Below, in pieces: positions 23,299 to 32,364 of a DNA stretch of 60,134 nt. The first letter of the stretch is position 1. Each line of letters begins with the position of its first letter. Source of the stretch: Streptomyces sedi (GTDB lineage Bacteria; Actinomycetota; Actinomycetes; Streptomycetales; Streptomycetaceae); assembly GCF_006335015.1 (NCBI RefSeq), contig NZ_VDGT01000030.1:1-60134 (forward strand), read 5' to 3'. A program made the translations under genes and the position numbers. Under the pieces are notes generated by a model. It did no database searches. It was not told where the DNA came from and saw only the letters and a list, made by a program, of their open reading frames with translations.

Positions 23299-24144
23299 TC
23301 AGGGCGGCGGGGCGTGGCCGGGGGCGAGGAGCGGCGCGTCGGGGAAGTCGGCGACGGGGATCTCGATCCGCTCGTCGCAGTCGGGGCGGGCGCACTCGCA
23401 GGAGAACGGCAGGACCGTGGTGGTCAGGTCGCCGAGCCGGCGGGCCCAGGCGCGGGTGTAGAACGTCTCGTACTGGGCGACGACCGCCAGGTTCGCGTGC
23501 CGGATCAGCTCCGCGCGTTCGACGGCCGAGGAGGCGCGGGGGCCCCGGGCGAGCACGTCGGCGAAGCGGGCCTCCACCTCGGCGACGGTCTCGGCGACGC
23601 CGAGGGAGCCGTCGACGGTCAGCGTGGGCGCGCCGGCCCGCTCCACCTGGGTGGCGATCTCGGTCAGCAGCCGCTCGTAGGTCTCCCCCACCCCGCCGTC
23701 GATGCCCCGCTCGCGCAGCCTGGCCCGTTGCAGCTCCGGGGTGGGCATCAGCCAGACGGCGCGGTCCCGGGAGGCGACGATCCGGGGGGTCACGGGGGTG
23801 CCCTCGGCGACGGTCAACGGGGCGGGCGGCAGGGCGCGGACGTCGTCCAGCACCATCGGGCCGCGCTCGTGGTGCAGGGACATCGCGACGCGCTCGGCCA
23901 TGGGCGCGGACCAGCGCTCGGGGATGGGCAGGCGTTCGTAGCGGATCGCCGCGGGGTGGCCCGCGGCGACGGCCCGGTCGCGGTGGTGCCAGGTGCGGGC
24001 GTCGGCGTTGTACCAGCGCAGCCCGTGGCGGCGGGCGAGGACGCGGGCGACGGTGGTCTTCCCCGCGCAGGGCGGGCCGCCGATCCACAGCACGGGCGGC
24101 GGGGTGTCGGAGCGGTCGGCGGGGGTCGTGGGGCGCACGGTCAC
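23299..24144 (-). CDS. P-loop kinase-like protein with a C-terminal Cys cluster
   Basis: 281 residues. Walker A is GGPPCAGKTT (residues 22-31) after a strand VLWIG. LARRHGLRWYNADARTW is the usual substrate-binding region of small-molecule kinases, and a middle segment has VASRDRAVWLMPTPELQRARLRER, lid-like. The end carries SCECARPDCDERIEIP, a short Cys motif found at the end of many actinobacterial proteins and probably a metal site. The GTG at 24144 overlaps the glycosyltransferase stop (GTGA), so the genes are coupled. The substrate is unknown; a sugar or nucleoside is a guess. Confidence 0.75.
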   Translation of the reverse strand: MTVRPTTPADRSDTPPPVLWIGGPPCAGKTTVARVLARRHGLRWYNADARTWHHRDRAVAAGHPAAIRYERLPIPERWSAPMAERVAMSLHHERGPMVLDDVRALPPAPLTVAEGTPVTPRIVASRDRAVWLMPTPELQRARLRERGIDGGVGETYERLLTEIATQVERAGAPTLTVDGSLGVAETVAEVEARFADVLARGPRASSAVERAELIRHANLAVVAQYETFYTRAWARRLGDLTTTVLPFSCECARPDCDERIEIPVADFPDAPLLAPGHAPPP

Positions 24145-24905
24145 ACCACCGCCGGCTGCTCGGGCTGCCACTTCCAGCCGAGTCGGCGCAGCGCGTCGGC
24201 CCGTGCGATGACGGTGGCCATGCGCGTCGCCTTCTCCTCGGCGTCGTGGTAGGCCGGGTCGGCGGTGGACTGGCCGGGGTGCTTGCGGTAGATCTCGCCC
24301 GGTTCGGCCTGCATCAGGCCGCCGGACAGGGCCTCGGCGGCCAGCAGCGGGCCGACGTCCTCGTAGGCGGGCAGGGCGGGCCAGCCGCCGATGGCGACGA
24401 GCAGCGCGGTGTAGACGGTGAAGGTGGTGCCCATGACGGGCAGCACGCCGACGCGGGCGCCGTCGACGAGAAGCTCCGGTGGCAGGGGGCCGGGCGGCGG
24501 GTCGCAGGGGCCGGGGACGAGCCGGCCGTCGGGGTGGAGGTCGAGCGCGGGCGCGACGGTCCAGGCCAGGTCGGGGTGGGCGGCGAGCGCCTCGATGTCG
24601 CGGGCGAGGGTGCGTTCGTCGGGGAGGAGGTCGTCGGCGTCCAGGGTGCGGGTGAGGACGCCGGCCGCGCGGTGCAGCGCGAGGGTGCGGGCGCGGGCCG
24701 CTCCCCCGGCGCGGCCGGCGCCCGGGGATATCCACGGTTCGTCGGGCAGCGCGGCGAGCGGGCCGCCGGTTCTGCCGTCCTCCTGCACGACCCACTGGAG
24801 GTCCCATCCGTCGGGGAGCCGCTGGGCGGCGACGGAGCGGTGGGCGTCGGGCAGGTAGGGCTCACTCCCGCCGTGGACGGGGGTGATCACGGATATGGTC
24901 GGCAA
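24141..24905 (-). CDS. Family 2-like glycosyltransferase (GT-A fold)
   Basis: 254 residues. PTISVITPVHGGSEPYLPDAHRSV is the nucleotide-sugar-binding start, RTLDADDLLP is the DxD-type motif for the metal, and PAYEDVGPLLAAEALSGG corresponds to the acceptor-side acidic loop. I chose the TTG at 24905 since GGAGG lies 9 bases before it and the fold begins there; longer frames add a low-complexity Arg/Gly stretch. It overlaps the kinase-like gene, so the two may make and use one activated sugar (inference). Confidence 0.8.
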   Translation of the reverse strand: MPTISVITPVHGGSEPYLPDAHRSVAAQRLPDGWDLQWVVQEDGRTGGPLAALPDEPWISPGAGRAGGAARARTLALHRAAGVLTRTLDADDLLPDERTLARDIEALAAHPDLAWTVAPALDLHPDGRLVPGPCDPPPGPLPPELLVDGARVGVLPVMGTTFTVYTALLVAIGGWPALPAYEDVGPLLAAEALSGGLMQAEPGEIYRKHPGQSTADPAYHDAEEKATRMATVIARADALRRLGWKWQPEQPAVV

Positions 24906-25090
24906 CGGGGCCCACCTCCAGCGTCGGGTGCCGTCTGTCCGCCCGGGGGCGGCGGCGAGGACGCCTCCCGCGGGAGGGCGTCCGCGGAGGTGAACGGCTC
25001 TTCCCCCGTGGGCGCCGCCCCACGGTAGCAACCCCCGATCCCCGCTCCGCCTGCGGCTTTACCGACCTCGGCGGGCGCCGCCGGGAACGG

Positions 25091-25888
25091 TCAGAGGCGG
25101 AAGCCGCCGCTGGCCTCGACGCGTTGGGCGGTGATCCACCCGGCGCCCTCGCCCGCGAGGGCGGCGACGGCGGGGCCGATGTCGTCGGCGTGCGCGACGC
25201 GGCCGAGCGCGGTCCGCTCGCTCATGGCGCGCTGGATGTCCTCGCTGGCGCGGAGGTAGCCGCCGGCGAAGTCGGTGGCGACGGGCCCCGGGGCGACGGT
25301 GTTGACGGTGATGCCGCGGGCGCCGAGTTCCTGGGCCCAGTAGCGGGTGAGGACCTCGACGGCGCCCTTCATCGCGGCGTAACCGGCGTAGGGCGGGGTG
25401 ACGAAGCGGGCGAGCCCGCTGGAGACGTTGATGACGCGTCCACCGTCGGCGAGCAGCGGGGCGGCGCCCTCGGGTGCGGTGGCGACGGCCTGGGTGAGGA
25501 GGTAGACGCCCTTGACGTGGACGGCGAAGAGGCGGTCCAGCTCGTCCTCGGTGGTGTGGCCGAGGGTGGTGTCGCCGGAGGAGCCCGCGTTGTTGACGAG
25601 GATGTCGAGGGTCTCGCGGCCCCAGGTGGCGTGGACTGCCTGGCGCAGCCCGGCCGTGAAGTCGTCGAACGTGTCGGTGCGGGTGGTGTCGAGGTGGAGC
25701 GCGACGGCGGTGGCGCCCTGGGCGCGGACGGACTCGACGACCTCGCGGGCCTCGTTCTCGTGGGAGCGGTAGGTGAGGACGGCGTCGGTGCCGGTGGCGG
25801 CGAGGGCGGTGACGACCGCCCGGCCCAGTCCGCGGTTGGCGCCGGTGACCAGGGCGATGCGGCGGCCGGTGGTGGGGGCGGTGCTCAT
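25091..25888 (-). CDS. Short-chain dehydrogenase/reductase
   Basis: 265 residues. Cofactor loop LVTGANRGLGRAVV, NNAG motif LDILVNNAGSSG, catalytic Ser in VINVSSGLAR and the Y-x-x-x-K pair in YAGYAAMKGAVEVL. Lys/Arg next to the glycine loop favours NADP(H). The substrate is unknown. It is divergent from an XRE regulator at 26030, a very common SDR/XRE pairing in Streptomyces in which the regulator controls the reductase. Confidence 0.92.
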   Translation of the reverse strand: MSTAPTTGRRIALVTGANRGLGRAVVTALAATGTDAVLTYRSHENEAREVVESVRAQGATAVALHLDTTRTDTFDDFTAGLRQAVHATWGRETLDILVNNAGSSGDTTLGHTTEDELDRLFAVHVKGVYLLTQAVATAPEGAAPLLADGGRVINVSSGLARFVTPPYAGYAAMKGAVEVLTRYWAQELGARGITVNTVAPGPVATDFAGGYLRASEDIQRAMSERTALGRVAHADDIGPAVAALAGEGAGWITAQRVEASGGFRL

Positions 25889-26029
25889 GGGTGCCTCGTT
25901 TCGGTGGGTGGTGGGTCCGTGGACTGACGTTCTCCAGCGTGGGCGGGGCGGGCGGGCGCGGCCAGCGGACGTCGACCGGGGGGTTGGCGTCCCCTGGGTC
26001 GGCGGGGCGGCGGGGCGCAGACTGGGGGG

Positions 26030-26869
26030 ATGGATCTTCGGGAGTTGGGGGCGTTCCTGCGGTCGCGTCGGGACGGGGTGCGGCCCTCGGACGTCGGGTT
26101 GCCCACCGGGCCGCGGCGGCGGGTGCCGGGGCTGCGGCGGGACGAGGTCGCCTCGTTGGCGGGGGCTTCGGTGGAGTACTACACGGAGGTGGAGCGGGGC
26201 GGCGGGGCGCAGCCGTCGGAGCAGATGCTGGCGGCGTTCGCGCGGGCGCTGCGGCTCTCGCGGGACGAGCGGGACCACCTGTACCACCTGGCGGGGCGTC
26301 CGCTGCCGTCGTCCGGGGGCGCGGCGGCGCATGTGCACCCGGGGATGCTGGATCTGCTGGACCGGTTGGCGGGGACGCCGGCGATGGTGATCACCGATCT
26401 GCACATGGTGCTGGTGCAGAACGCGTTGGCCCGTGCGCTGGTGGGCGACCAGACGGGTGGGGCGTGCCAGGTGTACCGCTGGTTCACCGATCCGCGGGCG
26501 CGGCTGCTGTATCCGGAGGCGGACCACGCGCACCACTCGCGGGTGATGGTGGCGGATCTGTGGGCCGCGGTGGGCCGCCGCGCGGAGCGTACCGGGGAGG
26601 CGCACGCGCTGGTGGCGGAGCTGACGGCGCGTTCGGCGGAGTTCACCGAGCTGTGGGAGCGGCGGGAGGTGGCGGTGCGGCGCGGTGACCGGAAGCGGAT
26701 CGTGCACCGTTCGCTGGGGGTGTTGGAGGTGAACTGCCTGACGTTGGCGAGCGAGGACGGGCGGCAGCGGCTGCTGTGGTTCACGCCGGTGCCGGGGACG
26801 GCGGCGGTGGCCGGGTTCGAGTTGCTGCCGGTGGTGGGGACGCAGGAGCTGGGTGCCGGGAGTCCGTGA
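26030..26869 (+). CDS. XRE-family regulator with MmyB-like ligand domain
   Basis: 279 residues. ELGAFLRSRRDGVRPSDVGL and GLRRDEVASLAGASVEYYTEVERGG form the helix-turn-helix with the LRRDEVA signature. From about residue 105 the MmyB-like ligand-binding domain follows, with RLAGTPAMVITDLHMVLVQN and YRWFTDPRARLLYPE. Such proteins often repress the divergent SDR gene. A hairpin terminator lies just beyond the stop. Confidence 0.9.
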   Translation: MDLRELGAFLRSRRDGVRPSDVGLPTGPRRRVPGLRRDEVASLAGASVEYYTEVERGGGAQPSEQMLAAFARALRLSRDERDHLYHLAGRPLPSSGGAAAHVHPGMLDLLDRLAGTPAMVITDLHMVLVQNALARALVGDQTGGACQVYRWFTDPRARLLYPEADHAHHSRVMVADLWAAVGRRAERTGEAHALVAELTARSAEFTELWERREVAVRRGDRKRIVHRSLGVLEVNCLTLASEDGRQRLLWFTPVPGTAAVAGFELLPVVGTQELGAGSP

Positions 26870-26907
26870 GCGGGCGGGGCGGGTGGCCATTCGTCCGGCG
26901 GGCCGGC

Positions 26908-26925
26908 CCCGGGCGGTGGCCCGGG
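26908..26925 (+). terminator. Hairpin after the XRE gene
   Basis: CCCGGGC-GGTG-GCCCGGG, a perfect 7-bp GC stem with a 4-base loop, 38 bases after the XRE stop codon and well before the next gene. Confidence 0.55.
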
Positions 26926-26960
26926 TGGACAGGTGTGCGGCGGCGCGGGGTTGTTCCGGC

Positions 26961-26989
26961 AATACGTCGCGCGTTTTCCCGTGCGTATT
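26961..26989. promoter_or_regulatory. Dyad upstream of the oxoacid dehydrogenase/paa operon
   Basis: AATACG and CGTATT, separated by 17 bases, form an imperfect 29-bp dyad about 80 bases before the E1 alpha start. It is in a local AT-rich pocket and is the only symmetrical element in the promoter region, so it may be the operator or activator site for the 8-kb operon. No PaaR/TetR gene is in the window to match it to. Confidence 0.35.
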
Positions 26990-27066
26990 CCGTCGTCTTG
27001 TAGCGGCTGTTCGGTCCGGGTGACCATTTCCTCAGTCTGGTCTTTCTCGGGCTGGGAGTGTCGCGC

Positions 27067-28185
27067 ATGTCGTCATTGACTTCTCGTGGAACGGTCGACC
27101 GTTTACTTCCCTCGTTCTCCCCGGTGCGTGTGGTGGCCGAGGACGGTGTTCCGCTGGCGGCGCCTGAGGCTTATGAACTGCCCGCGGACGCGTTGTTGGT
27201 GGACGCTTTTCGGCGCATGGTGGTGGGGCGGCGTTTCGACGCGCAGGCCACGGTGCTGACGCGGCAGGGGCGGCTGGCGGTGTATCCGTCGAGTCGCGGT
27301 CAGGAGGCGTGCCAGATCGCTTCGGCGTTGGCGCTGCGCGGCGAGGACTGGCTCTTCCCGACGTACCGGGACTCGGTGGCGCTGCTGGCGCGGGGGCTGG
27401 ATCCGGTGGAGATCCTGACGCTGCTGCGGGGCGAGTGGCACTGCGGGTACGACCCGGCGGCGTGGCGGACAGCGCCGCAGTGCACGCCGTTGGCGACGCA
27501 GACGGTGCACGCGGTGGGCCTGGCGGACGCGCTGCGGCGGCGGGGGCGCGGCGGGGTGGTGCTGGCGCTGGTGGGTGACGGGGGGACGAGCGAGGGCGAC
27601 TTCCACGAGGCGTTGAACTTCGCCGGGGTGCTGCGGGCGCCGGTGGTGTTCCTGGTGCAGAACAACGGTTACGCGATCTCCGTGCCGCTGGCGCGGCAGT
27701 CGGCGGCGCCGGCGCTGGCGTTCAAGGGCGTGGGGTACGGGGTGGCGTCCGAGCAGGTGGACGGCAACGACCTGGTGGCGACGCTGGCGGTGGTGACCGC
27801 GGCGGTGGAGCGGGCGCGGGCGGGTGAGGGCCCGTTCCTGGTGGAGGCGCACACCTACCGGGTGGAGCCGCACACCAACGCGGACGACGCGACGCGGTAC
27901 CGGGAGGAGACGGAGGTCGCGCGGTGGCGGGCGGCGGATCCGCTCGCCCGGCTGGAGCGCTATCTGCGGGGTCGGGGCCTGCTGGCGGACGGCGGGGTCG
28001 CGGCGGCCGAGGAGGAGGCGGAGCGGGTCGCGGGCGAGGTGCGGGAGCGGCTGGGTGGGGAGATGGAGGCGGATCCGCTGGAGATGTTCCGGCATGTCTT
28101 CGCGGAGCCGACGCCGCAGCTGGTGGAGCAACGGGCGCTGTTGGCCGCCGAGTTGGCGGCGGACGCCGAGGGGGGTGAGCGGTGA
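27067..28185 (+). CDS. 2-oxoacid dehydrogenase E1 component, alpha subunit
   Basis: 372 residues. The thiamine-diphosphate motif is LALVGDGGTSEGDFHEALNFAGV, ending QNNGYAIS, and the substrate-channel loop is RGQEACQIASALALRGEDWLFPTYRD. The ATG at 27067 is preceded by GGGAG at about 9 bases; a GTG at 27058 is less likely. Codon 13 is TTA (27103-27105), the rare leucine codon read by the bldA tRNA in Streptomyces. Sequence alone cannot say whether the natural substrate is pyruvate, a branched 2-oxoacid or phenylpyruvate. The position at the head of a phenylacetate gene set makes phenylpyruvate attractive. Confidence 0.9.
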   Translation: MSSLTSRGTVDRLLPSFSPVRVVAEDGVPLAAPEAYELPADALLVDAFRRMVVGRRFDAQATVLTRQGRLAVYPSSRGQEACQIASALALRGEDWLFPTYRDSVALLARGLDPVEILTLLRGEWHCGYDPAAWRTAPQCTPLATQTVHAVGLADALRRRGRGGVVLALVGDGGTSEGDFHEALNFAGVLRAPVVFLVQNNGYAISVPLARQSAAPALAFKGVGYGVASEQVDGNDLVATLAVVTAAVERARAGEGPFLVEAHTYRVEPHTNADDATRYREETEVARWRAADPLARLERYLRGRGLLADGGVAAAEEEAERVAGEVRERLGGEMEADPLEMFRHVFAEPTPQLVEQRALLAAELAADAEGGER

Positions 28186-28186
28186 G

Positions 28187-29227
28187 ATGGAGGCGGTGAC
28201 GATGGCGGCGGCGCTGAACGGGGCGCTGCGGGACGCGATGCGGGACGACGGGGACGTGTTGGTCTTCGGCGAGGACGTGGGCCCGTTGGGCGGGGTCTTT
28301 CGGATCACGGACGGGTTGACGGCGGAATTCGGTGCGGAGCGGTGTTTCGACACGCCGCTCGCCGAGGCGGGAATCGTGGGGTTGGCGGTCGGTCTCGCGA
28401 TGGGTGGTTTTCGGCCGGTGGTGGAGATGCAGTTCGACGCCTTCGCCTATCCGGCTTTCGAGCAGATCGTCTCGCATGTGGCGAAGGCGCGTAACCGGAC
28501 GCGGGGCCGGATGAACCTGCCGCTGGTGATTCGCATTCCGTTCGGCGGCGGTATCGGCGGGGTGGAGCACCACAGCGACTCCAGCGAGGCGTACTACGCG
28601 CACACGCCGGGGCTGAAGGTGGTGACGCCGGCGACGGCGGAGGACGCGTACTGGCTGCTGCGGGACGCGGTGGCGGATCCGGACCCGGTGGTCTTCATGG
28701 AGCCGAAGCGGCTGTACTGGGCGCGCGGCGAGCTGGATCGGGGGGCGCGGTCGGCCGCGCCGCTGGGGCGCGCGGTGGTGCGGCGGCCGGGGCGGGACGC
28801 GACGGTGGTGGCGTACGGGCCGGCGGTGCCGGTGGCGTTGGAGGCGGCGCGGGAGGCGGCGGCGGAGGGCGTCGAGCTGGAGGTGGTGGACCTTCGGTCG
28901 GTGGTGCCGTTGGACGACGCGACGGTGACGGCCTCGGTGCGGCGCACCGGCCGGTGCGTGGTGGTGCAGGAGGCGCAGGGCTTCGCGGGGGTGGGGGCGG
29001 AGGTGGCGGCGCGGGTACAGGAGCGGTGCTTCCACTCGTTGGCGGCGCCGGTGCTGCGGGTCGCCGGGTTCGACGTGCCGTATCCGCCGCCGGTGGTGGA
29101 GCGGGCGCATCTGCCGGGCGTGGGGCGGGTGTTGGACGCGGTGTTCCGCCTGCAGTTCGACGACGAGCCGGATCGGACGCACGAGGTCTCGGAGCGGGCG
29201 CGCGAGGTCTCGCGGGTGGCGTCGTGA
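28187..29227 (+). CDS. 2-oxoacid dehydrogenase E1 component, beta subunit
   Basis: 346 residues. Key parts are MAAALNGALRDAMRDDGDVLVFGEDVG, the ERCFDTPLAEAGIVGLAVGLAMGG stretch with the catalytic Glu region, RIPFGGGIGGVEHHSDSSEAYY and the transketolase C domain EGVELEVVDLRSVVPLD. The ATG at 28187 is one base after the E1 alpha stop codon; an in-frame GTG at 28175 would overlap it. It forms the alpha2beta2 E1 enzyme with the previous gene. Tight spacing shows co-translation. Confidence 0.92.
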   Translation: MEAVTMAAALNGALRDAMRDDGDVLVFGEDVGPLGGVFRITDGLTAEFGAERCFDTPLAEAGIVGLAVGLAMGGFRPVVEMQFDAFAYPAFEQIVSHVAKARNRTRGRMNLPLVIRIPFGGGIGGVEHHSDSSEAYYAHTPGLKVVTPATAEDAYWLLRDAVADPDPVVFMEPKRLYWARGELDRGARSAAPLGRAVVRRPGRDATVVAYGPAVPVALEAAREAAAEGVELEVVDLRSVVPLDDATVTASVRRTGRCVVVQEAQGFAGVGAEVAARVQERCFHSLAAPVLRVAGFDVPYPPPVVERAHLPGVGRVLDAVFRLQFDDEPDRTHEVSERAREVSRVAS

Positions 29228-30483
29228 CGGGCGGCGCCGGGCGGGAGTTCCGGCTGCCGGATCTGGGCGAGGGGCTGACGGAGGCGGAGGTCCTGACGTG
29301 GCGGGTCGCCGTGGGGGACGTGGTGGCGGTGGACGAGGTGGTGGCCGAGGTGGAGACGGCGAAGGCCGCGGTCGAGGTGCCGGTGCCGTTCGGTGGGCGG
29401 GTGGTGGCGCTGCACGCGGCGGTGGGTGGCCGGGTCGGGGTGGGTGAGCCGCTGGTGACGGTGGCCGCGACGGAGACCGTCGAGGAGGGCGGCCCCTCCA
29501 CCTCGGGTCCGGTGCTGGTCGGGTACGGCACGGCGCCGGGTGGCGAGGGGCCGCGGCGGGGGCGGGCTCGGCGGGGGGCGCGGGCGCCCGCGCGGGCGCC
29601 GGCGGGTGGGGGCGCGGGGTGGGCGCCGCGGGCGATCTCGCCGTTGGTGCGGCGGCTGGCGGCGGAGCACGGGCTGGATCTGGGGGCGCTTTCCGACCGG
29701 GTGCCGGGCGGGGTGGTGCGCCGGCGCGACGTGGAGGCGGCGCTCGCCGCGCGGGAGCCGGCGCGCGCGGAGCCCGGGGGCGACGGGGACGGCGAGGTGC
29801 GGGTGCCGCTGCGCGGGGTGCGGCGGGCGATGGCGGAGCGGGTGGCGCGCAGCCGCCGGGAGATTCCCGACGCCTCGGCGTGGGTGGATGTGGACGCCAC
29901 CGAGCTGGTGGCGGTGCGGGACGCGCTGCGCGCGGCGGCCCCGGAGTCGGGGATCGGGCTGCTGGCCCTGGTGGCGCGGGTGTGCCTGGCGGGCCTCGCG
30001 CGCTACCCCGAGCTGAACGCGCGGGTCGACACCGAACGCGGGGAGCTGGTGCGGCTGCGGGAGGTGCGTCTCGGCTTCGCGGCGCAGACGGAACGGGGGC
30101 TGGTCGTCCCGGTGGTGCGGGACGCCGGGCGGCTGACGACGGCGGCGCTCGCGGGGCGGCTGCGGGAGCTGACCGGGGCGGCGAGGGAGGGCACGCTGGC
30201 GCCGGCGGCGCTGACGGGCGGCACGTTCACCGTGAACAACTACGGGGTGTTCGGCGTGGACGGGTCGACGCCGATCATCAACCACCCGGAGGCGGGAATG
30301 CTGGGGGTGGGGCGGCTCGTCCGGCGGCCGTGGGTGGTCGAGGGGGAGTTGGCGGTGCGGTGGGTGACGCAGCTGTCGGTGACGTTCGACCACCGGGTGT
30401 GCGACGGCGGGGTGGCCGGCGGCTTCCTGCGGTACGTCGCCGACCGGGTGGAGCGGCCGGCGCTGCTGCTGGCCGAGGTGTGA
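29224..30483 (+). CDS. 2-oxoacid dehydrogenase E2 component (dihydrolipoyl acyltransferase)
   Basis: 419 residues with three domains. The lipoyl domain has its lysine at 47 in AEVETAKAAVEVP; an Arg/Ala/Gly/Pro linker follows; a peripheral subunit-binding domain lies around residues 139-178 (ISPLVRRLAAEHGLDL); and the catalytic domain ends with HRVCDGG (His390, Asp394). The GTG start at 29224 overlaps the E1 beta stop (GTGA). E3, dihydrolipoamide dehydrogenase, is not in the window and must come from elsewhere. E2 passes the acyl group to CoA, here perhaps phenylacetyl. Confidence 0.92.
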   Translation: MTGGAGREFRLPDLGEGLTEAEVLTWRVAVGDVVAVDEVVAEVETAKAAVEVPVPFGGRVVALHAAVGGRVGVGEPLVTVAATETVEEGGPSTSGPVLVGYGTAPGGEGPRRGRARRGARAPARAPAGGGAGWAPRAISPLVRRLAAEHGLDLGALSDRVPGGVVRRRDVEAALAAREPARAEPGGDGDGEVRVPLRGVRRAMAERVARSRREIPDASAWVDVDATELVAVRDALRAAAPESGIGLLALVARVCLAGLARYPELNARVDTERGELVRLREVRLGFAAQTERGLVVPVVRDAGRLTTAALAGRLRELTGAAREGTLAPAALTGGTFTVNNYGVFGVDGSTPIINHPEAGMLGVGRLVRRPWVVEGELAVRWVTQLSVTFDHRVCDGGVAGGFLRYVADRVERPALLLAEV

Positions 30484-30533
30484 GGGCGCCGGGCGTGGTA
30501 CGGCGGCGGACATCGCGAACGGAAGGCGTGGGC

Positions 30534-31343
30534 ATGGGCATCGGCGTCACGACGGAGGGGGCGGAGCCACCGCGCGTGGTCTCCCGCCGCGAGGGGGAGG
30601 TGGCGGTGATCGAGCTGCGCCGCCCCGCGCTGGACGCGTCGACGCGGCGCGCGCTGCGGGCGGCGGTGGGCGAGGTCGCGGCGGCCGGGGACGCGGTGCG
30701 GGCGGTGGTACTCGCGGGCAGCGGCGGCGTGTTCTGCCGGGGCCAGGACCTGGCGGAGCACGCGACGGCCCTGGAGGGCGGCGCCGAGGCGGCGTTCTCC
30801 TGTGTGGAGCGGGAGTACAACCCGCTGGTCACGGCGCTGCTCGGGGTTCCGGTGCCGCTGATCGTCGCCGTGGAGGGCGCGTGCGTGGGCGCGGGGCTCG
30901 GGCTGGCGCTGGCGGGGGACGTGCGGGTGGTGGCCGAGGGGGCGGCGTTCGCGACGGCGTTCGCGGGGGTCGGGCTGGCCGCCGACTCGGGGCTGAGCGT
31001 GTCGCTGGCCCGGGCGGTCGGGCCCTCGCGGGCGGCGGGGCTCTTTCTGCTGGGCGACCGGTTCGGGGCGGAGGAGGCCCTGGCGTGGGGGCTGGCGCAC
31101 CGGGTGGTGGCCAGGGGCGCGGCGCTGGAGGAGTCCCTGGCGCTGGCGCGGGAACTGGCGCGGGGGCCGACGGCCGCCTTCCGCGAGGTGAAGGCGCTGC
31201 TGCGGCAGGCGGCCGAGCCGGACTGGCCGGCGGCGCTGGCGCGGGAGGCGGCGGCGCAGAGCCGGCTGGGCGGGACCGAGGACCACGCGGGGGCGGTGGC
31301 CGCGTTTCTCGCGCGGGAGCGGCCCGCGTTCCGGGGGCGGTGA
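30534..31343 (+). CDS. Enoyl-CoA hydratase/isomerase family protein, PaaG-like
   Basis: 269 residues of crotonase fold. Oxyanion-hole segments are VVLAGSGGVFCRGQDLAEHA and VAVEGACVGAGLGLALAGDVRVVAEGAAF, followed by FAGVGLAADSGLSVSLARAVG, in which the Asp fits the 1,2-epoxyphenylacetyl-CoA isomerase (PaaG) type. The ATG at 30534 follows GGAAGGC. The start lies 50 bases after the E2 stop, in the same operon, directly ahead of paaA. In the paa pathway PaaG turns the ring epoxide into an oxepin-CoA. Confidence 0.8.
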   Translation: MGIGVTTEGAEPPRVVSRREGEVAVIELRRPALDASTRRALRAAVGEVAAAGDAVRAVVLAGSGGVFCRGQDLAEHATALEGGAEAAFSCVEREYNPLVTALLGVPVPLIVAVEGACVGAGLGLALAGDVRVVAEGAAFATAFAGVGLAADSGLSVSLARAVGPSRAAGLFLLGDRFGAEEALAWGLAHRVVARGAALEESLALARELARGPTAAFREVKALLRQAAEPDWPAALAREAAAQSRLGGTEDHAGAVAAFLARERPAFRGR

Positions 31344-31398
31344 ACCGCCGTGGGGCGCGGCGGGGTTGACGGCACGAGGAGACGACGGGAGGCCGGCG

Positions 31399-32364
31399 AT
31401 GGCCACGGAGGCGGATGAGCGGGAGCTGCGGGCGCACTTCGAGGAGACGGTGGCCGCGGACCGGCGGGTCGAGCCGCGTGACTGGATGCCCGAGGCGTAC
31501 CGGGCGACGCTGGTGCGGCAGATCGCGCAGCACGCGCACTCGGAGATCATCGGGATGCAGCCGGAGGGCGACTGGATCACTCGCGCGCCCTCGCTGCGCC
31601 GCAAGGCGATCCTGTGGGCGAAGGTGCAGGACGAGGCCGGCCACGGGCTGTATCTGTACGGGGCGGCGGAGACGCTGGGCGCCGACCGGGACGACCTGAC
31701 GCGGCGGCTGCTGGAGGGGCGGCAGAAGTACTCGTCGATCTTCAACTACCCGGCGGCCACGTTCGCGGACGTCGGGGTCATCGGCTGGCTGGTGGACGGC
31801 GCGGCGATCTGCAACCAGGTGCCGCTGTGCCGTTCCTCCTACGGCCCGTACGCGCGGGCGATGGTGCGGGTCTGCAAGGAGGAGTCCTTCCACCAGCGGC
31901 AGGGGTACGAGCTGCTGTGGACGATGGCGCGCGGCACGGCGGCGCAGCGGGAGATGGTGCAGGACGCGGTGGACCGCTGGTGGTGGCCGTCGCTGATGAT
32001 GTTCGGCCCGCCGGACGCGGCCTCGCCCAACTCGCGGCGTTCGATGGCCTGGCGGATCAAGCGGCACTCCAACGACGAGCTGCGGCAGCGTTTCGTCGAC
32101 ATGACGGTGCCGCAGGCCGACCGGCTCGGGGTGACGCTGCCCGACCCGGAGTTGCGGTGGAACGAGGAGCGCGGCCACCACGACTTCGGCACGCCGGACT
32201 TCGCCGAGCTGGCGCGGGTGATCGGCGGCGACGGGCCGTGCAACGCGGAGCGGGTCGCCCGGCGCACGGCGGCGCACGAGGACGGCGCGTGGGTGCGTGA
32301 GGCGGCGGTCGCGCACGCGCAGCGGCGCGCGCGGCGCACGGACGACTCGGGGGTGGCGCGGTGA
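31399..32364 (+). CDS. paaA: Phenylacetyl-CoA 1,2-epoxidase, catalytic subunit PaaA
   Basis: 321 residues. Diiron ligands of the ferritin-like fold are visible: Glu in AHSEIIGMQPEGDW, Glu-x-x-His in VQDEAGHGLYLY, and Glu-x-x-x-His in VCKEESFHQRQGYELLW. GMQPEGDWITRAPSLRRKAILWAKVQDEAGHG is a hallmark of PaaA. ATG at 31399 follows GGGAGG. It is the oxygenase subunit of the PaaABC(E) complex, which epoxidises the aromatic ring of phenylacetyl-CoA. It is followed by the complete set paaB-E with overlaps. Confidence 0.95.
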   Translation: MATEADERELRAHFEETVAADRRVEPRDWMPEAYRATLVRQIAQHAHSEIIGMQPEGDWITRAPSLRRKAILWAKVQDEAGHGLYLYGAAETLGADRDDLTRRLLEGRQKYSSIFNYPAATFADVGVIGWLVDGAAICNQVPLCRSSYGPYARAMVRVCKEESFHQRQGYELLWTMARGTAAQREMVQDAVDRWWWPSLMMFGPPDAASPNSRRSMAWRIKRHSNDELRQRFVDMTVPQADRLGVTLPDPELRWNEERGHHDFGTPDFAELARVIGGDGPCNAERVARRTAAHEDGAWVREAAVAHAQRRARRTDDSGVAR

